Shown in pieces: positions 34,680-44,096 of a DNA stretch of 64,000 nucleotides (its first letter is position 1; every line of letters starts with the position of its first letter). The stretch is from positions 1 through 64,000 of the forward strand of contig JAWXAT010000008.1 of NCBI GenBank assembly GCA_034439615.1, in the 5' to 3' direction. The notes beneath the pieces were generated by a model. That model had not been told where the DNA came from, made no database searches, and saw only the letters and a program-made list of their open reading frames with translations. Both the position numbers and the translations under genes were made by a program. Origin of the DNA: Oligoflexia bacterium (lineage in GTDB: Bacteria; Bdellovibrionota; Bdellovibrionia; JABDDW01).

Positions 34680-35414
34680 TTACTCTCTGATGATTGTCAG
34701 TTTATTAAGGACAACAGTTTTTAGTGGTTTGTCGTTACTCATATCACGTGGTGTTTTGCAGATTGCCTCTACAACATCCATACCTTCAACAATTTCACCA
34801 AAAATTGCATGTTTTTTATCAAGCCACGGTGTTGGCACTGTGGTGATAAAAAATTGACTACCATTTGTGTTTGGACCGGCGTTGGCCATTGAGAGCATTC
34901 CTGGTTTGTCATGTTTTAAATCTGGGGCAAATTCATCACTGAATTGATAACCTGGGCCACCAGTACCATTGCCCACAGGGTCTCCACCTTGCACCATGAA
35001 ATTAGGTATTACTCGGTGAAATGCGAGGCCATCATAAAAATTTGATTTCTTTTTTTGTTTTGTTCCAGGATCAACCCATTCTTTTTTGCCTTCTGCGAGA
35101 TCCGTGAAATTGGCAACTGTTTTTGGCGCTTGATCAAAAAACAAACGAGCTTTGAATTTACCCATCGTAGTATCAAATAATGCAAACATCTTCTTAAAAC
35201 CTTTCTTTGTGGGGGTTGTGATTTTTTTTGCTTTTGGAGTTTCTAATTTATTACTTCCTTTATTGGCAGCGTCAGCATCAGCTCTTGCTGGTTCTTTAAC
35301 TGTCTCCGCCTTTACTGCTGCTGGTGTGGCTGTCGCGGCTGCAGGTTTTGCATCTTGTGCATAACTTGTTAAACCTAAAGTTGAAATAAAAATCATGGTG
35401 ATCAATTGTTTCAT
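34680..35414 (-). CDS. Exported cyclophilin-type peptidyl-prolyl isomerase
   Basis: 244 residues. Signal peptide (about 1-19, cleavage after SYA), an Ala/Thr/Lys-rich linker (20-75) and a cyclophilin domain (about 78-244) with [39 protein letters not shown]. Catalyses proline isomerisation, here in the periplasm. It follows tolB by 63 bases on the same strand, in the place where pal usually stands. GAGGAG precedes the start. Confidence 0.92.
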   Translation of the reverse strand: MKQLITMIFISTLGLTSYAQDAKPAAATATPAAVKAETVKEPARADADAANKGSNKLETPKAKKITTPTKKGFKKMFALFDTTMGKFKARLFFDQAPKTVANFTDLAEGKKEWVDPGTKQKKKSNFYDGLAFHRVIPNFMVQGGDPVGNGTGGPGYQFSDEFAPDLKHDKPGMLSMANAGPNTNGSQFFITTVPTPWLDKKHAIFGEIVEGMDVVEAICKTPRDMSNDKPLKTVVLNKLTIIRE

Positions 35415-35477
35415 GGTTTTTCTCCTCTGAATCAGTACGCTATCGAAGCGTCAGTTAAATTGCAACACTAGGCTTCA

Positions 35478-36866
35478 TTACTTTATATATGGCGACCACC
35501 GAGCTTTAAAATAATTGTGATTATCCACAGTAATGCGACGCTCATTTGTGCCATCAACACTTGTGATATAAATCTGGCTTTTCCCAGTGCGATTCGACGT
35601 AAAGACAATGTGCCGACCGTCAGGGCTATAGCTTGGATCTTCATTATCAGCGCCACGGCCATCAGGTTTTTTTGCCGAAGTGAGTCTTTGCATATCGGTT
35701 CCATCAATATTTACAGTAAAAATGTCAAAGTGACCTTTATCACGACCCGCAAAGGCCAGACGTTTGCCATCCGGTGAAACGCTCGGACTTGAATTGTAAT
35801 GCCCTGCAAATGTAATACGCTTTGTATTGGTTCCGTTTGTGTCCATGAGATAAATCATCGGATTACCTGTGCGATCACTGCTAAATGCGATTTTTTTACC
35901 ATCAGGAGTAACTGAAGGCTCAACATTAAGTGCTCCACGTGGACCATTGGTAACGCGGGTGATATCATCGCCATCTAAACTCATTTTATAAATATCAGGA
36001 TCTGATCCTTTACTGATGGTTAAGAAAATGGATTGTCCATCGGGGGTGAAAGTACTGCCCGAGTTAATTCCTAGACGACTACTCACAAGATATCTTTTGC
36101 CTGTAAATATATCGTATGTGAATAAATCAGGGTTTCTAATTTTTAATTTTGGGTGATAGGCAAAAGATGTGTAGCTGATGGTTTTTGCATCGGGGCTCCA
36201 TGCGGGAGATAGACTCACACTGTGATGGCTTGTCACTGCTGTGATATTGCGGCCATCCCAATCCATTACATATATTTCTCGCCAATTTTTTCCGGCGCGA
36301 TCACTACCCACTACAAATTTTGTGCGAAAAATACCCTGTTTGCCGGTGAGTGCTTTCATTAAATCATCAGCAAAGGTGTGAGCTGTTTGACGAACCTCAG
36401 AAAGTTTCGCCACATATTTTTTCCCTAAAACTAATTTTGCTTGGGGAACATAGTAGACATAGACTTCAAACTCTACGGTTGCTCCATCAATTTTAAATCC
36501 ACCACGTACCAAAAATTCAGCATTAATTTTAGTCCACAAATCAAAATGAAAACCTGTTGGGTTTCCGGGTGCTGGTGTGAGACCAACTTTTGCCACGTCT
36601 TCAAGGTAGGCGTCTTGTTTGATGATTGTGAAGAGATTGCTGATTTCAAGGTCATTTACGACTGTATTAAATAACTCAGTACCAACTTGCTTGTACGATG
36701 GAGCAAGTGATGGTGAACTTAAAAATAGAAAAGCTGGCACCGCGATGAGACTCTTTTTAACCTTGGCTTCCCCCATTTTAATATAAATGCGATCGCCATC
36801 TTCTTGTGCAAGTACTGATGTGCTCATCGATAAGATGAGTAAAAGTGTGAGTAAAATATTTTTCAT
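35478..36866 (-). CDS. tolB: TolB, periplasmic beta-propeller of the Tol system
   Basis: 462 residues. Signal peptide (cleavage after LAQ), an N-terminal domain (about 25-175) and a six-bladed propeller with repeated SPDGK-type WD/PD40 motifs (SPAWSPDAKTISY, TPDGQSIFL, SPDGKRLAF, SPDGRHIVF). It connects TolA and the peptidoglycan-associated lipoprotein. AAGGGG precedes the start. It follows the tolA-like gene by nine bases. Confidence 0.93.
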   Translation of the reverse strand: MKNILLTLLLILSMSTSVLAQEDGDRIYIKMGEAKVKKSLIAVPAFLFLSSPSLAPSYKQVGTELFNTVVNDLEISNLFTIIKQDAYLEDVAKVGLTPAPGNPTGFHFDLWTKINAEFLVRGGFKIDGATVEFEVYVYYVPQAKLVLGKKYVAKLSEVRQTAHTFADDLMKALTGKQGIFRTKFVVGSDRAGKNWREIYVMDWDGRNITAVTSHHSVSLSPAWSPDAKTISYTSFAYHPKLKIRNPDLFTYDIFTGKRYLVSSRLGINSGSTFTPDGQSIFLTISKGSDPDIYKMSLDGDDITRVTNGPRGALNVEPSVTPDGKKIAFSSDRTGNPMIYLMDTNGTNTKRITFAGHYNSSPSVSPDGKRLAFAGRDKGHFDIFTVNIDGTDMQRLTSAKKPDGRGADNEDPSYSPDGRHIVFTSNRTGKSQIYITSVDGTNERRITVDNHNYFKARWSPYIK

Positions 36867-36875
36867 AATAACCCC

Positions 36876-37667
36876 TTATTCTGGAAAGCCCACTTCAATG
36901 CCATCGACCCGTACAAGGTCGACGAACTTGGGCGGTGGTTTTGGGAATGGAGATGAATCATCAATAGCTTTGAGCGCGTAATTGTCAAAACGTTGATCTC
37001 CTGAAGATTTTTTTAAGAATCGTTTGATCACGGTACCATTATTGTCGATATAAACTGTAACAACCGCTTTGAGATTATCATTGCGAAGCCACTCGGGCAA
37101 GTTCCACTGAGGCTCAACGTGAGAGTAAATGTTTCCAAGATATTCATTAAAGTCAGCTTTGGCTAAACCATGCAATGATGAGCCGGGGCTGATCACATTG
37201 CCTTTAATAAGTGAGTTTCGCGCTTGAGATTGCCGTAGAGCACGCTCTTGTGCCTCTTGTTGTTTAACTTCTTTTTCAATCTCTGCAAGCCGATTTCGCT
37301 TTTGCTCTTCTTTGGCGAGTTTTTTTATTTTATCTAAGGCTTTTTCTTTTGTTTTTTTCGGCTTTAAAACAACCGCTTCAGGTTTTGGTGGACTCGCTTC
37401 TTGAGGTTTTGCTGCTTCAATTGGTTTTGTTGTGACCTCAGCTTGAGGTGGCGGCGGAGCCGGAAGGTTTTGTATTTTGTCGGGCAAATCAACCATATCT
37501 ACTTTGATTGCAGTATCAAGATTAAGTGCTTCAGACGGAAAAATATAAGCTTTAACTCCGAATACAAAAACTAATGTAAGATGTAAAAATAAACTGAAGA
37601 TGATCATCTTCTTGAACATCTGTGATTCTGGTATTTCAGTTGTTAAATCGAGAAATTTAAAACTCAT
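36876..37667 (-). CDS. TolA/TonB-like energy-transducing protein
   Basis: 263 residues. One N-terminal membrane helix (about 20-42), a Pro/Lys/Glu/Ala-rich stalk (about 60-150, partly coiled coil) and a C-terminal TonB-type domain (about 170-263, AVVTVYIDNNGTVIKRFLKKSSG). Between tolR and tolB, so it fills the TolA role of spanning the periplasm. It overlaps tolR by four bases. Confidence 0.88.
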   Translation of the reverse strand: MSFKFLDLTTEIPESQMFKKMIIFSLFLHLTLVFVFGVKAYIFPSEALNLDTAIKVDMVDLPDKIQNLPAPPPPQAEVTTKPIEAAKPQEASPPKPEAVVLKPKKTKEKALDKIKKLAKEEQKRNRLAEIEKEVKQQEAQERALRQSQARNSLIKGNVISPGSSLHGLAKADFNEYLGNIYSHVEPQWNLPEWLRNDNLKAVVTVYIDNNGTVIKRFLKKSSGDQRFDNYALKAIDDSSPFPKPPPKFVDLVRVDGIEVGFPE

Positions 37668-38086
37668 TTCACATTCTTTGGCAAAGTGACAAGTCCGATG
37701 CCGTTGATTCCTGCTGCTTTTATTTCACCCATGGTTGCGGCGACAAATCCGTAAGAGACATCTTTGTCTGCTTGAATGTAAACTTGCTTGTCTTCTCTGT
37801 TTTCAAAAATTGCAGTAAGTTTTGGTTTTAAGGCATCAAGCTTGAACTCTTGTGCTTCTATAAATATTTTATCACCTCTGCGAACGGTGATCACAAAGGG
37901 TTCTTCTCTCACTGTGAGACCTGTGTTTGCAGTCTCAGGAAGTTGTACATCGATGCCCTGTTGAAGCATTGGTGCTGTGATCATGAAGATAATTAATAAA
38001 ACAAGCATGACGTCAACAAGTGGTGTGACGTTAATTTCACTCATGGTGGTTCTACTTTTAATATCACTGCCTGATGACATTCCCAT
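37664..38086 (-). CDS. tolR: TolR/ExbD-family proton-channel subunit
   Basis: 140 residues. One membrane helix (about 22-42) with the conserved Asp in NVTPLVDVMLVLLIIFM and a periplasmic domain. Partner of TolQ in the proton-driven motor. Two bases separate it from tolQ and it overlaps the next gene by four bases. Confidence 0.92.
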   Translation of the reverse strand: MGMSSGSDIKSRTTMSEINVTPLVDVMLVLLIIFMITAPMLQQGIDVQLPETANTGLTVREEPFVITVRRGDKIFIEAQEFKLDALKPKLTAIFENREDKQVYIQADKDVSYGFVAATMGEIKAAGINGIGLVTLPKNVK

Positions 38087-38088
38087 GA

Positions 38089-38829
38089 TTAATCCTTAAA
38101 GAAATTGCGTTTAACGATATTTAAAAAATCAGCTGTGAAATTACTAATCTCAAGATCTTGTTTGCGAAATTTTCCCACGAAATAATTGTAGCCCATGACC
38201 GCTGGTATTGCAGCGGCGAGACCAATCGCTGTGGCAATAAGGGCTTCAGAAATTCCAGGTGCAACTACCGCAAGTGAAGCAGCTCCAGTATTACCGATAC
38301 TTTGAAATGAACCCATAATACCCCATACGGTTCCAAAGAGACCGATAAATGGAGATGTACTACCGATGGTTGCCAAGAAACCAGTGCGACCCTCCATGCG
38401 TGCGATTTCGTTGTCACTTGCTTTTCTTAATGCACGTGAAACGTTATCGAGGCCACTGAGTGCGAATGACCCTTGCCCGGGCGCTTTATCGTTGGGTTTA
38501 CTGTCGGCAATTTTTTGTAATTCTAAATAACCAGCTTTAAAAACATTGGCAAGCGGGCTTGTTTGATATTTTTGAAGTTCATTAAAAATCACATCGAGGC
38601 TTGATGATTTCCAAAAAAAATCTAAAAAACCGCTATCTGCAAAATTCATTTTTGTGAGCTGTACACGTTTTGTTAAAATGATTGCCCAACTGACAATCGA
38701 AAAAACAACAAGTATGAGTAAAACAAATTTTACAGTGATACCTGCATTCCAAATTAAATCCCAGGCATCCATTTTCATTCCGACTTTAATTGCAGATTTT
38801 GTTGTAGCGGCAACAGCTGTGCTTCCCAT
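38089..38829 (-). CDS. tolQ: TolQ/ExbB-family proton-channel subunit
   Basis: 246 residues with three membrane helices (about 30-50, 155-178, 190-215) and family motifs IGSTSPFIGLFGTVWGIM and ATAIGLAAAIPAVMGYN. Forms the pentameric motor that energises TolA. AAGGGG precedes the start. First gene of tolQ-tolR-tolA-tolB. Confidence 0.93.
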   Translation of the reverse strand: MGSTAVAATTKSAIKVGMKMDAWDLIWNAGITVKFVLLILVVFSIVSWAIILTKRVQLTKMNFADSGFLDFFWKSSSLDVIFNELQKYQTSPLANVFKAGYLELQKIADSKPNDKAPGQGSFALSGLDNVSRALRKASDNEIARMEGRTGFLATIGSTSPFIGLFGTVWGIMGSFQSIGNTGAASLAVVAPGISEALIATAIGLAAAIPAVMGYNYFVGKFRKQDLEISNFTADFLNIVKRNFFKD

Positions 38830-38869
38830 TTATTAAACCCCTTAGAGTTGTTGAAGTGATGTAGAAAGG

Positions 38870-39673
38870 CTAAATCTTTTTGAGCTCGCGAGCAACCTTC
38901 AGGAGAAGACTTGGCGCGTCAGTTATGATTCCGTCCGCACCTTCTTTGATGAGCTGCGCCATTATGGATTGATTATTAATGGTCCATACATGAACTGCTT
39001 TTTTGTTTTTATGAGCTACGTTGATCAGTTTTTGAGAAAACACCTGAATACCTTTGTGCTCAATGGGAATTTGGTAAACATCACCTTCTTGCGGAAGTAG
39101 AAAAGTGAGCCCTGTGCGATTAAAAATCAAGGTTTGTAGTATTTCTCGAGAAGAAAACCCTGAGCACATACGAGGGCTAGCTGATCTGGCTTTAGATAAA
39201 ATATTATGATGCTCTCCGGCAAGACAGACGCGATCAGTTGCCCCGGCATCTTCAACAATTTTTACCACCAAATCTTCAAAATGCGGATTAGCACGTTTTA
39301 TTTCTATGCTCATGCGTGATTGAGGATGTGTTTTTAAAACTTCGATAAGTGTAGGTACACGAACATTTTTATTTCGAAATGGATGTCCACCGTCATTAAT
39401 GAAGTGATATCCAGCATCAAATTTTTTAATTTCAACTAAATTAAGATCATGAACATTTCCATGTCCATTTGTGGTGCGATCAAGTGTGTCGTCATGAATC
39501 ACAACGACTTCACCATCGCGGGTGCGATGCACATCGATTTCAAAAATCATTTCATTATAAATTTTTGCAGCATGATCAAAGGCGGCCATGGTGTTTTCTG
39601 GTGCTTCAAGTGCTCCGCCTCGATGCGCTATGACGTGAAAGGCCCCAGCCAGATAGCGGGAGTTATTAATCAT
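38870..39673 (-). CDS. Glycerophosphodiester phosphodiesterase
   Basis: 267 residues from the ATG at 39673, which overlaps the upstream stop as ATGA; a TTG seven codons earlier is rejected. GDPD family TIM barrel: HRGGALEAPENTMAAF (general acid/base His and the ENT motif), EIDVHRTRDGEVVVIHDDTLDRTT (metal Glu and Asp, second His). Releases glycerol phosphate from glycerophosphodiesters. No signal peptide, so cytoplasmic. It starts inside a membrane protein gene and ends 40 bases before tolQ. Confidence 0.92.
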   Translation of the reverse strand: MINNSRYLAGAFHVIAHRGGALEAPENTMAAFDHAAKIYNEMIFEIDVHRTRDGEVVVIHDDTLDRTTNGHGNVHDLNLVEIKKFDAGYHFINDGGHPFRNKNVRVPTLIEVLKTHPQSRMSIEIKRANPHFEDLVVKIVEDAGATDRVCLAGEHHNILSKARSASPRMCSGFSSREILQTLIFNRTGLTFLLPQEGDVYQIPIEHKGIQVFSQKLINVAHKNKKAVHVWTINNQSIMAQLIKEGADGIITDAPSLLLKVARELKKI

Positions 39674-40248
39674 GTTTTGCGAGCACCTTTCCAAAATAAA
39701 AAATTACCTGCTAGTTGAATCAGATGAAAAAGTGCGTTGCGACTAAGGAGTCCATCGAAGTTCGTAACTTCTCTGATGACTAAACCAAAGATGGTGACGG
39801 CCATACCTGTATAAATCCAACTTCTGGCTTTTGAGGCGGGTGCTTTTGTTAATGTGAGTGCTGCAGTTATCAGGCAAAATCCACTGACGATTGAAATATA
39901 AATAAAAGGAAGTGGAGCCACAAGGCCGCCAATTAAAATCCCAATGAATCCTAATACAGGCCAAAAAATATTTAGCCAAGGTAGATTTGGTTTTGTTACT
40001 GAAATACATGCTGCTAATAGTAAAAATGCACTGGTCACAGAACTTATGCTAACTAAAATCCAAAAACTGGGAGTGTGAAATTGCACAGTGCCGTGATAGA
40101 TGGCTCCTAAGAGTGCCGCTATGCTGAGCATAATAAAAAAGGCCATCCATAAATGTTTGAATTTTCGAGGGCCCACGGTGAGACCAAGGGCGATTGTTCC
40201 AAAGCTTAAAATGACATCAGTAAGGGCTGTGGCTGTTTCATTGTCCAT
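39670..40248 (-). CDS. Multi-pass membrane protein of unknown function
   Basis: 192 residues with about six or seven hydrophobic helices and short loops. Conserved-looking residues are a His-Gly-Thr (YHGTV) in the second loop and an Arg-Glu (VIREVTNFD) near the end. It overlaps the phosphodiesterase start by four bases, so a role in lipid turnover is possible. No family recognised with confidence. Confidence 0.65.
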   Translation of the reverse strand: MDNETATALTDVILSFGTIALGLTVGPRKFKHLWMAFFIMLSIAALLGAIYHGTVQFHTPSFWILVSISSVTSAFLLLAACISVTKPNLPWLNIFWPVLGFIGILIGGLVAPLPFIYISIVSGFCLITAALTLTKAPASKARSWIYTGMAVTIFGLVIREVTNFDGLLSRNALFHLIQLAGNFLFWKGARKT

Positions 40249-40291
40249 GAGTTGACACTAGCTAGAAATCTTAGAATTTTGCAATAAGTGA

Positions 40292-40978
40292 TTATTGAAT
40301 TATGCGTGGACGTTCTATTGATTCTTGAGTTTTTTTATCAATGTCAGCATTCTTAGCATTTGTTGAATTAGATTTTTTTGCATTAACGTCATTATCATTT
40401 TTGTCTTCAACTTCTTGTTCTTTAATTTCTTTAAGACTTTCTTGTGTTTCTGGTTTTGCAAAAAGCACTTCGCCCGCCAAGGGTGTGGAGTGAATCGGGT
40501 CAAGCGCTTGTGGGTTAGTCACAAATTGTGCTGAGGCTGATAAGTTTTGTTTGGGCCCAATGCTGTAATCAAAAAATGAGAAAATTTGATGATTATTAAT
40601 ATTTGATACTTCAATTAATATGGTTAGGTTTTTTGATTCCCCTGCATTGAGCGAAACAGTTTCATTTATATTCCCACTCAAAAGTCTAACACCTTCTGGT
40701 AATTTCCATTTGAGCACTCCTGAAATAGTTGTATTTGCGTTGATGACAGCAGTCAGAGAAAAAGGCTTTTGAGGTAATGCCGGGGGTGTCATGTCACTTT
40801 CAATGCTCATTGATGCGCTCGACGGATATGATTTTCTCATGGTCTTAAAAGCTGTCTCTGGTGAAAGCGCACTGGCTAATCTTTTTTGCTTAAGGCCCTG
40901 TGGGTAATAAGTCGAAGCAGTGATAGATAAAGTTGCAATCAAGATTAATGAATGGAGTAATTTATTTTTCATGGGCAT
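40292..40978 (-). CDS. Secreted protein paired with a zincin-like lipoprotein
   Basis: 228 residues. An N-terminal signal (about 3-20) is followed by a domain (about 50-155) predicted as beta-sandwich (NANTTISGVLKWKLPEGV, SLNAGESKNLTILIEVSN). The last 60 residues are low-complexity Lys/Asn/Asp/Glu. GGAG lies seven bases before the ATG at 40978. The gene overlaps the stop of the lipoprotein gene by ten bases, so the two proteins are made together. Possibly a stabilising or inhibitory partner; unproven. Confidence 0.6.
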   Translation of the reverse strand: MPMKNKLLHSLILIATLSITASTYYPQGLKQKRLASALSPETAFKTMRKSYPSSASMSIESDMTPPALPQKPFSLTAVINANTTISGVLKWKLPEGVRLLSGNINETVSLNAGESKNLTILIEVSNINNHQIFSFFDYSIGPKQNLSASAQFVTNPQALDPIHSTPLAGEVLFAKPETQESLKEIKEQEVEDKNDNDVNAKKSNSTNAKNADIDKKTQESIERPRIIQ

Positions 40979-42924
40979 ATGAGTGCTCCATTTACATATA
41001 GTTGGTATTCAGACGTTGCAGGTTGATTGTTTTCAAAGGCGCTGATGTTGAGCATATAAATTCCGGGGTGTAATCCGCTTAAACTAATAGTTTTGCTTTT
41101 CGGATTTCCGCCCGCGCTCATCAAATTATCATTCATTACGAGTGCATCAGATGAGACGCGTTCAAAAGTATAATTTTCTTTATACAAGTAGAGATCTAGC
41201 TCTGCATTACCTGAGGTGCGTTTAATTTCAATGGTTGAAATGGTGCCATCATGATTGACGGTGTAGAAGTCATTGCTGTGAAATTGATCGCTACACCATG
41301 AATGATGGCTTCCTGCTGTGCAAATTAAAGCTCCATTAAATATTACATTTGTTTTTGGATCTTTGGGTGTGATCTGAATTGCGGGGCACTTCACTACGGC
41401 TGTTGTGGTTAAAAGTTTTCCATAGTCTCCATTGGTATTGGACATTTTTTGAAAGGTAAAAGAACTTTCAGTAGAAACATTCGCCGGCACTCGAGGTGCT
41501 GTAAGAAACAATCCCATGCTTCTAAAGTGAAGTGAAGAATCGTTTAAATCTTTAAAGGCATTCCAAAATACGCCAAGACTATTTTTATTATTATCGCTGG
41601 TATTATCATCTTTCAGCGCAGCGCCGTTTGAACCGGCGTAGCCAGTTAAGGGCACAACACCCGTGGGAGCATCTACTACGTCAATGGAGTCCCAAAGCGC
41701 GCGGGCAATCGCAAACTCACGAAAGTTTCCTTCGTTAACACTTTGCGGAATATCGTATGAAGAATTACCTTGTTTATTTAAATCAATATCATAGTTGAAA
41801 CTACAACGAGCCGTTACACTGATATTGCCAAATGTATCTCTGTAGAATTTATCAACACGAACGGCAGATGATAAAAAATTAGCCCACCCCTCACTCCATA
41901 CAAGTCGAGCATCTAGAACACGATTGCCGTCATGACTTCCACCGGGGGAGTTTGTTTTTGCAAATTTATCTTCAAGAAAATGACCGTATTCGTGAGAAAT
42001 GACTGCATCATCAAAATGGTCTGTATCAGAAGAATCAACGTCGCCGTTGATTCCACCAAGAATATATATTTTATCAGTACCAGGAATATAAAAACTGATT
42101 CCACTTTCAGGGTCACCACCAAAATAGACATAAGGATTAACGCCTTTTGCCCAATAGACTATTGAGCGAGGAGCGACGTCATCACCTGTTGCACTAAATG
42201 CAAAGCAGTTTAAATTTGTGTAGGGCTTTTGAATATCCCCACAAGTATGAAATCGGAGAGATTGATTTGCTCGTAAAATATTATTGTAAATATTAAAAGC
42301 ACCTCCGCGAAGATCAGCGGAGCTAGCTGGTGCAATGATATTTCCCGCGGGTCGTGGCTCAACGCCTGGGCCTGTATTAACTGTTACTGTGAGAGAGTAG
42401 GGTGAATTTTTGGTAGGTGTATCGAGCACACTTACCTGAACATGTTTATTTCGTGCTCGTGAGTTTATTTTAAATGTGAGACTGCGGTTGCGCGGAACAG
42501 TGAGTCCTAAATTTCCGCTTAGACTTTTAAATGCTCCAGTGCCATCGGTTTCTCCACATTGAACAATATTACCACTTTCATCTAAGACCTGAATCTCTGC
42601 ATATTGAATCGTGCGCTCGGATGCTGGATAATTTGGATGTGTGATCGCGTCTGATCCGAGTCCACATGCATTGATATCAACAAAGGGCATTGATGCGAAA
42701 AAAGCTCGCGATTGAAATTTTGCTGTGCCAGTGACAACCAAACCACCGGTGTGATCATGCTCAAGATCACAATAGGGTGGTTCTGATTCAATATTACTTA
42801 AAGCAGCTGGACTCCGAGGTGTTTGAAAGTTGGTGGGTGAACACCCAATGCCAATGTAATTGGTGATAGTGAAACATAGAGCCAAAAGTAGCCAAATTTT
42901 AAGGAGTCTGCCGCCTGATTTCAT
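40969..42924 (-). CDS. Lipoprotein with a zincin-like metallopeptidase motif
   Basis: 651 residues. The leader ends in IGIGC (lipid-modified Cys about residue 28). The central region carries HEYGH, the HExxH zinc-protease signature (about 310), followed by WSEGWANF, a likely third-ligand Glu, about 40 residues later. The C-terminal 100 residues look like a bacterial pre-peptidase C-terminal (PPC) domain (ELDLYLYKE...SLSGLHPGIYMLNISA). The N-terminal region after the lipobox resembles a carboxypeptidase-regulatory-like domain. A surface or periplasmic protease is likely. No clear ribosome site was found. Confidence 0.7.
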   Translation of the reverse strand: MKSGGRLLKIWLLLALCFTITNYIGIGCSPTNFQTPRSPAALSNIESEPPYCDLEHDHTGGLVVTGTAKFQSRAFFASMPFVDINACGLGSDAITHPNYPASERTIQYAEIQVLDESGNIVQCGETDGTGAFKSLSGNLGLTVPRNRSLTFKINSRARNKHVQVSVLDTPTKNSPYSLTVTVNTGPGVEPRPAGNIIAPASSADLRGGAFNIYNNILRANQSLRFHTCGDIQKPYTNLNCFAFSATGDDVAPRSIVYWAKGVNPYVYFGGDPESGISFYIPGTDKIYILGGINGDVDSSDTDHFDDAVISHEYGHFLEDKFAKTNSPGGSHDGNRVLDARLVWSEGWANFLSSAVRVDKFYRDTFGNISVTARCSFNYDIDLNKQGNSSYDIPQSVNEGNFREFAIARALWDSIDVVDAPTGVVPLTGYAGSNGAALKDDNTSDNNKNSLGVFWNAFKDLNDSSLHFRSMGLFLTAPRVPANVSTESSFTFQKMSNTNGDYGKLLTTTAVVKCPAIQITPKDPKTNVIFNGALICTAGSHHSWCSDQFHSNDFYTVNHDGTISTIEIKRTSGNAELDLYLYKENYTFERVSSDALVMNDNLMSAGGNPKSKTISLSGLHPGIYMLNISAFENNQPATSEYQLYVNGALICP

Positions 42925-43064
42925 TCATAATACTTATCGGCTTAAGTCTAGTTTACTTGAGGCCTATTATGCTCCGAGATAGGCTAAAGTTATGATTGAA
43001 ATTAAGGGGTTAGGTTGTATCGGTTTCTTGACTTCGTGTTCGACTTCGTAGACCATTTATAACT

Positions 43065-43343
43065 ATGCCGCACATCGAACCGGGTTTTAATAGCGATATT
43101 GTCTGCGCTGGAACAAAGTATCATGTCCAGACTGAAGACTGGGGAGAAGAAAACCCATTTGTAGTCACCCGTGTTTATCACTCAGGCACTGTGGTCTTAA
43201 GTCTTAAGACCACATATGAAAAAATCGCAGCGACAAACTTTGCAGTGGGCCGTCAAGCGGTTCGTCTAGGTATGAGAGAGCAACATCAACAAATTCTAGA
43301 CCAACTGGTTTCTGGTACTCTGATCAACGCAAGTCTAAAATAA
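43065..43343 (+). CDS. Small conserved protein upstream of ftsE
   Basis: 92 residues, no signal peptide. A compact sequence with NSDI, HVQTEDWG and ENPFVVTRVYHSG. These features recur in a short uncharacterised family I associate with Bdellovibrio and myxobacteria; no function is assigned. It lies 36 bases before ftsE on the same strand and could be co-transcribed. Start chosen as the first in-frame ATG. Confidence 0.65.
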   Translation: MPHIEPGFNSDIVCAGTKYHVQTEDWGEENPFVVTRVYHSGTVVLSLKTTYEKIAATNFAVGRQAVRLGMREQHQQILDQLVSGTLINASLK

Positions 43344-43379
43344 TAAGTATGTGCATGTACCATGGAGGGTATCGACACA

Positions 43380-44096
43380 GTGATTGAGTTAACACATGTT
43401 TATAAAATTTATGGAAATTCTATTCATGCTCTGAGTAATGTCTCACTTAAAATTGACAGAGGTGAATTCATCTATTTGACGGGTCCAAGTGGAGCCGGCA
43501 AAACAACCCTCTTTAAACTCATTACTTGTTACGATCAACCCACCTCAGGAAAAATCATTGTCGCTGGGCAAGATCTTTCATCGGTAACCGCGTCGCAAAT
43601 TCCATATGTCAGACGAAAAATTGGCGTTGTGTTTCAAGACTTCAAGTTGCTTAAAAATAGAACGGTTTATGAGAACGTCGCTTTGCCGCTAGAAATTCTC
43701 AACATGAAGCGCTCAGAAGTTGCAGCACGAGTGCATGATATGCTTGATCAAGTAGGGCTTCGCTACAAGGCCATCTATTGGCCCGAACAACTCTCTGGCG
43801 GAGAACAACAGCGTGTGGCTATTGCGCGTGCCCTTGTAGGTAAACCCGGTCTTCTTATTGCTGATGAGCCTACGGGAAATTTAGACCAAAATCTTTCTGA
43901 TGAAATTATGGAACTCTTTGCAAAAATAAATGCACAAGGTACGACGGTATTTATCGCTACACATAATCAAAGTTTTATTACGAGGGGTAATCGAAGAGTT
44001 GTGCGTTTAGAAAAAGGCCACTTCTCAGAGACACACAAGGCAGCCAGTGCGCTGGTAGATGATTATCCCTTATCCATGACAATGAGGGAGTTGTGA
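43380..44096 (+). CDS. ftsE: Cell-division ATP-binding protein FtsE
   Basis: 238 residues from the GTG at 43380, which starts the family-typical MIEL sequence and follows GGAGGG; an ATG six codons earlier has no ribosome site. Walker [10 protein letters not shown] (35-43), signature LSGGEQQR and Walker [13 protein letters not shown] are intact. With FtsX it forms the ABC-type regulator of septal amidases. Its stop overlaps the ftsX start (TGATG). Confidence 0.93.
   Translation: MIELTHVYKIYGNSIHALSNVSLKIDRGEFIYLTGPSGAGKTTLFKLITCYDQPTSGKIIVAGQDLSSVTASQIPYVRRKIGVVFQDFKLLKNRTVYENVALPLEILNMKRSEVAARVHDMLDQVGLRYKAIYWPEQLSGGEQQRVAIARALVGKPGLLIADEPTGNLDQNLSDEIMELFAKINAQGTTVFIATHNQSFITRGNRRVVRLEKGHFSETHKAASALVDDYPLSMTMREL

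Noticed and set aside
35438-35452. ACGCT/AGCGT hairpin between tolB and the cyclophilin gene
   Set aside because: Five-bp stem without a T run; too weak to call a terminator.
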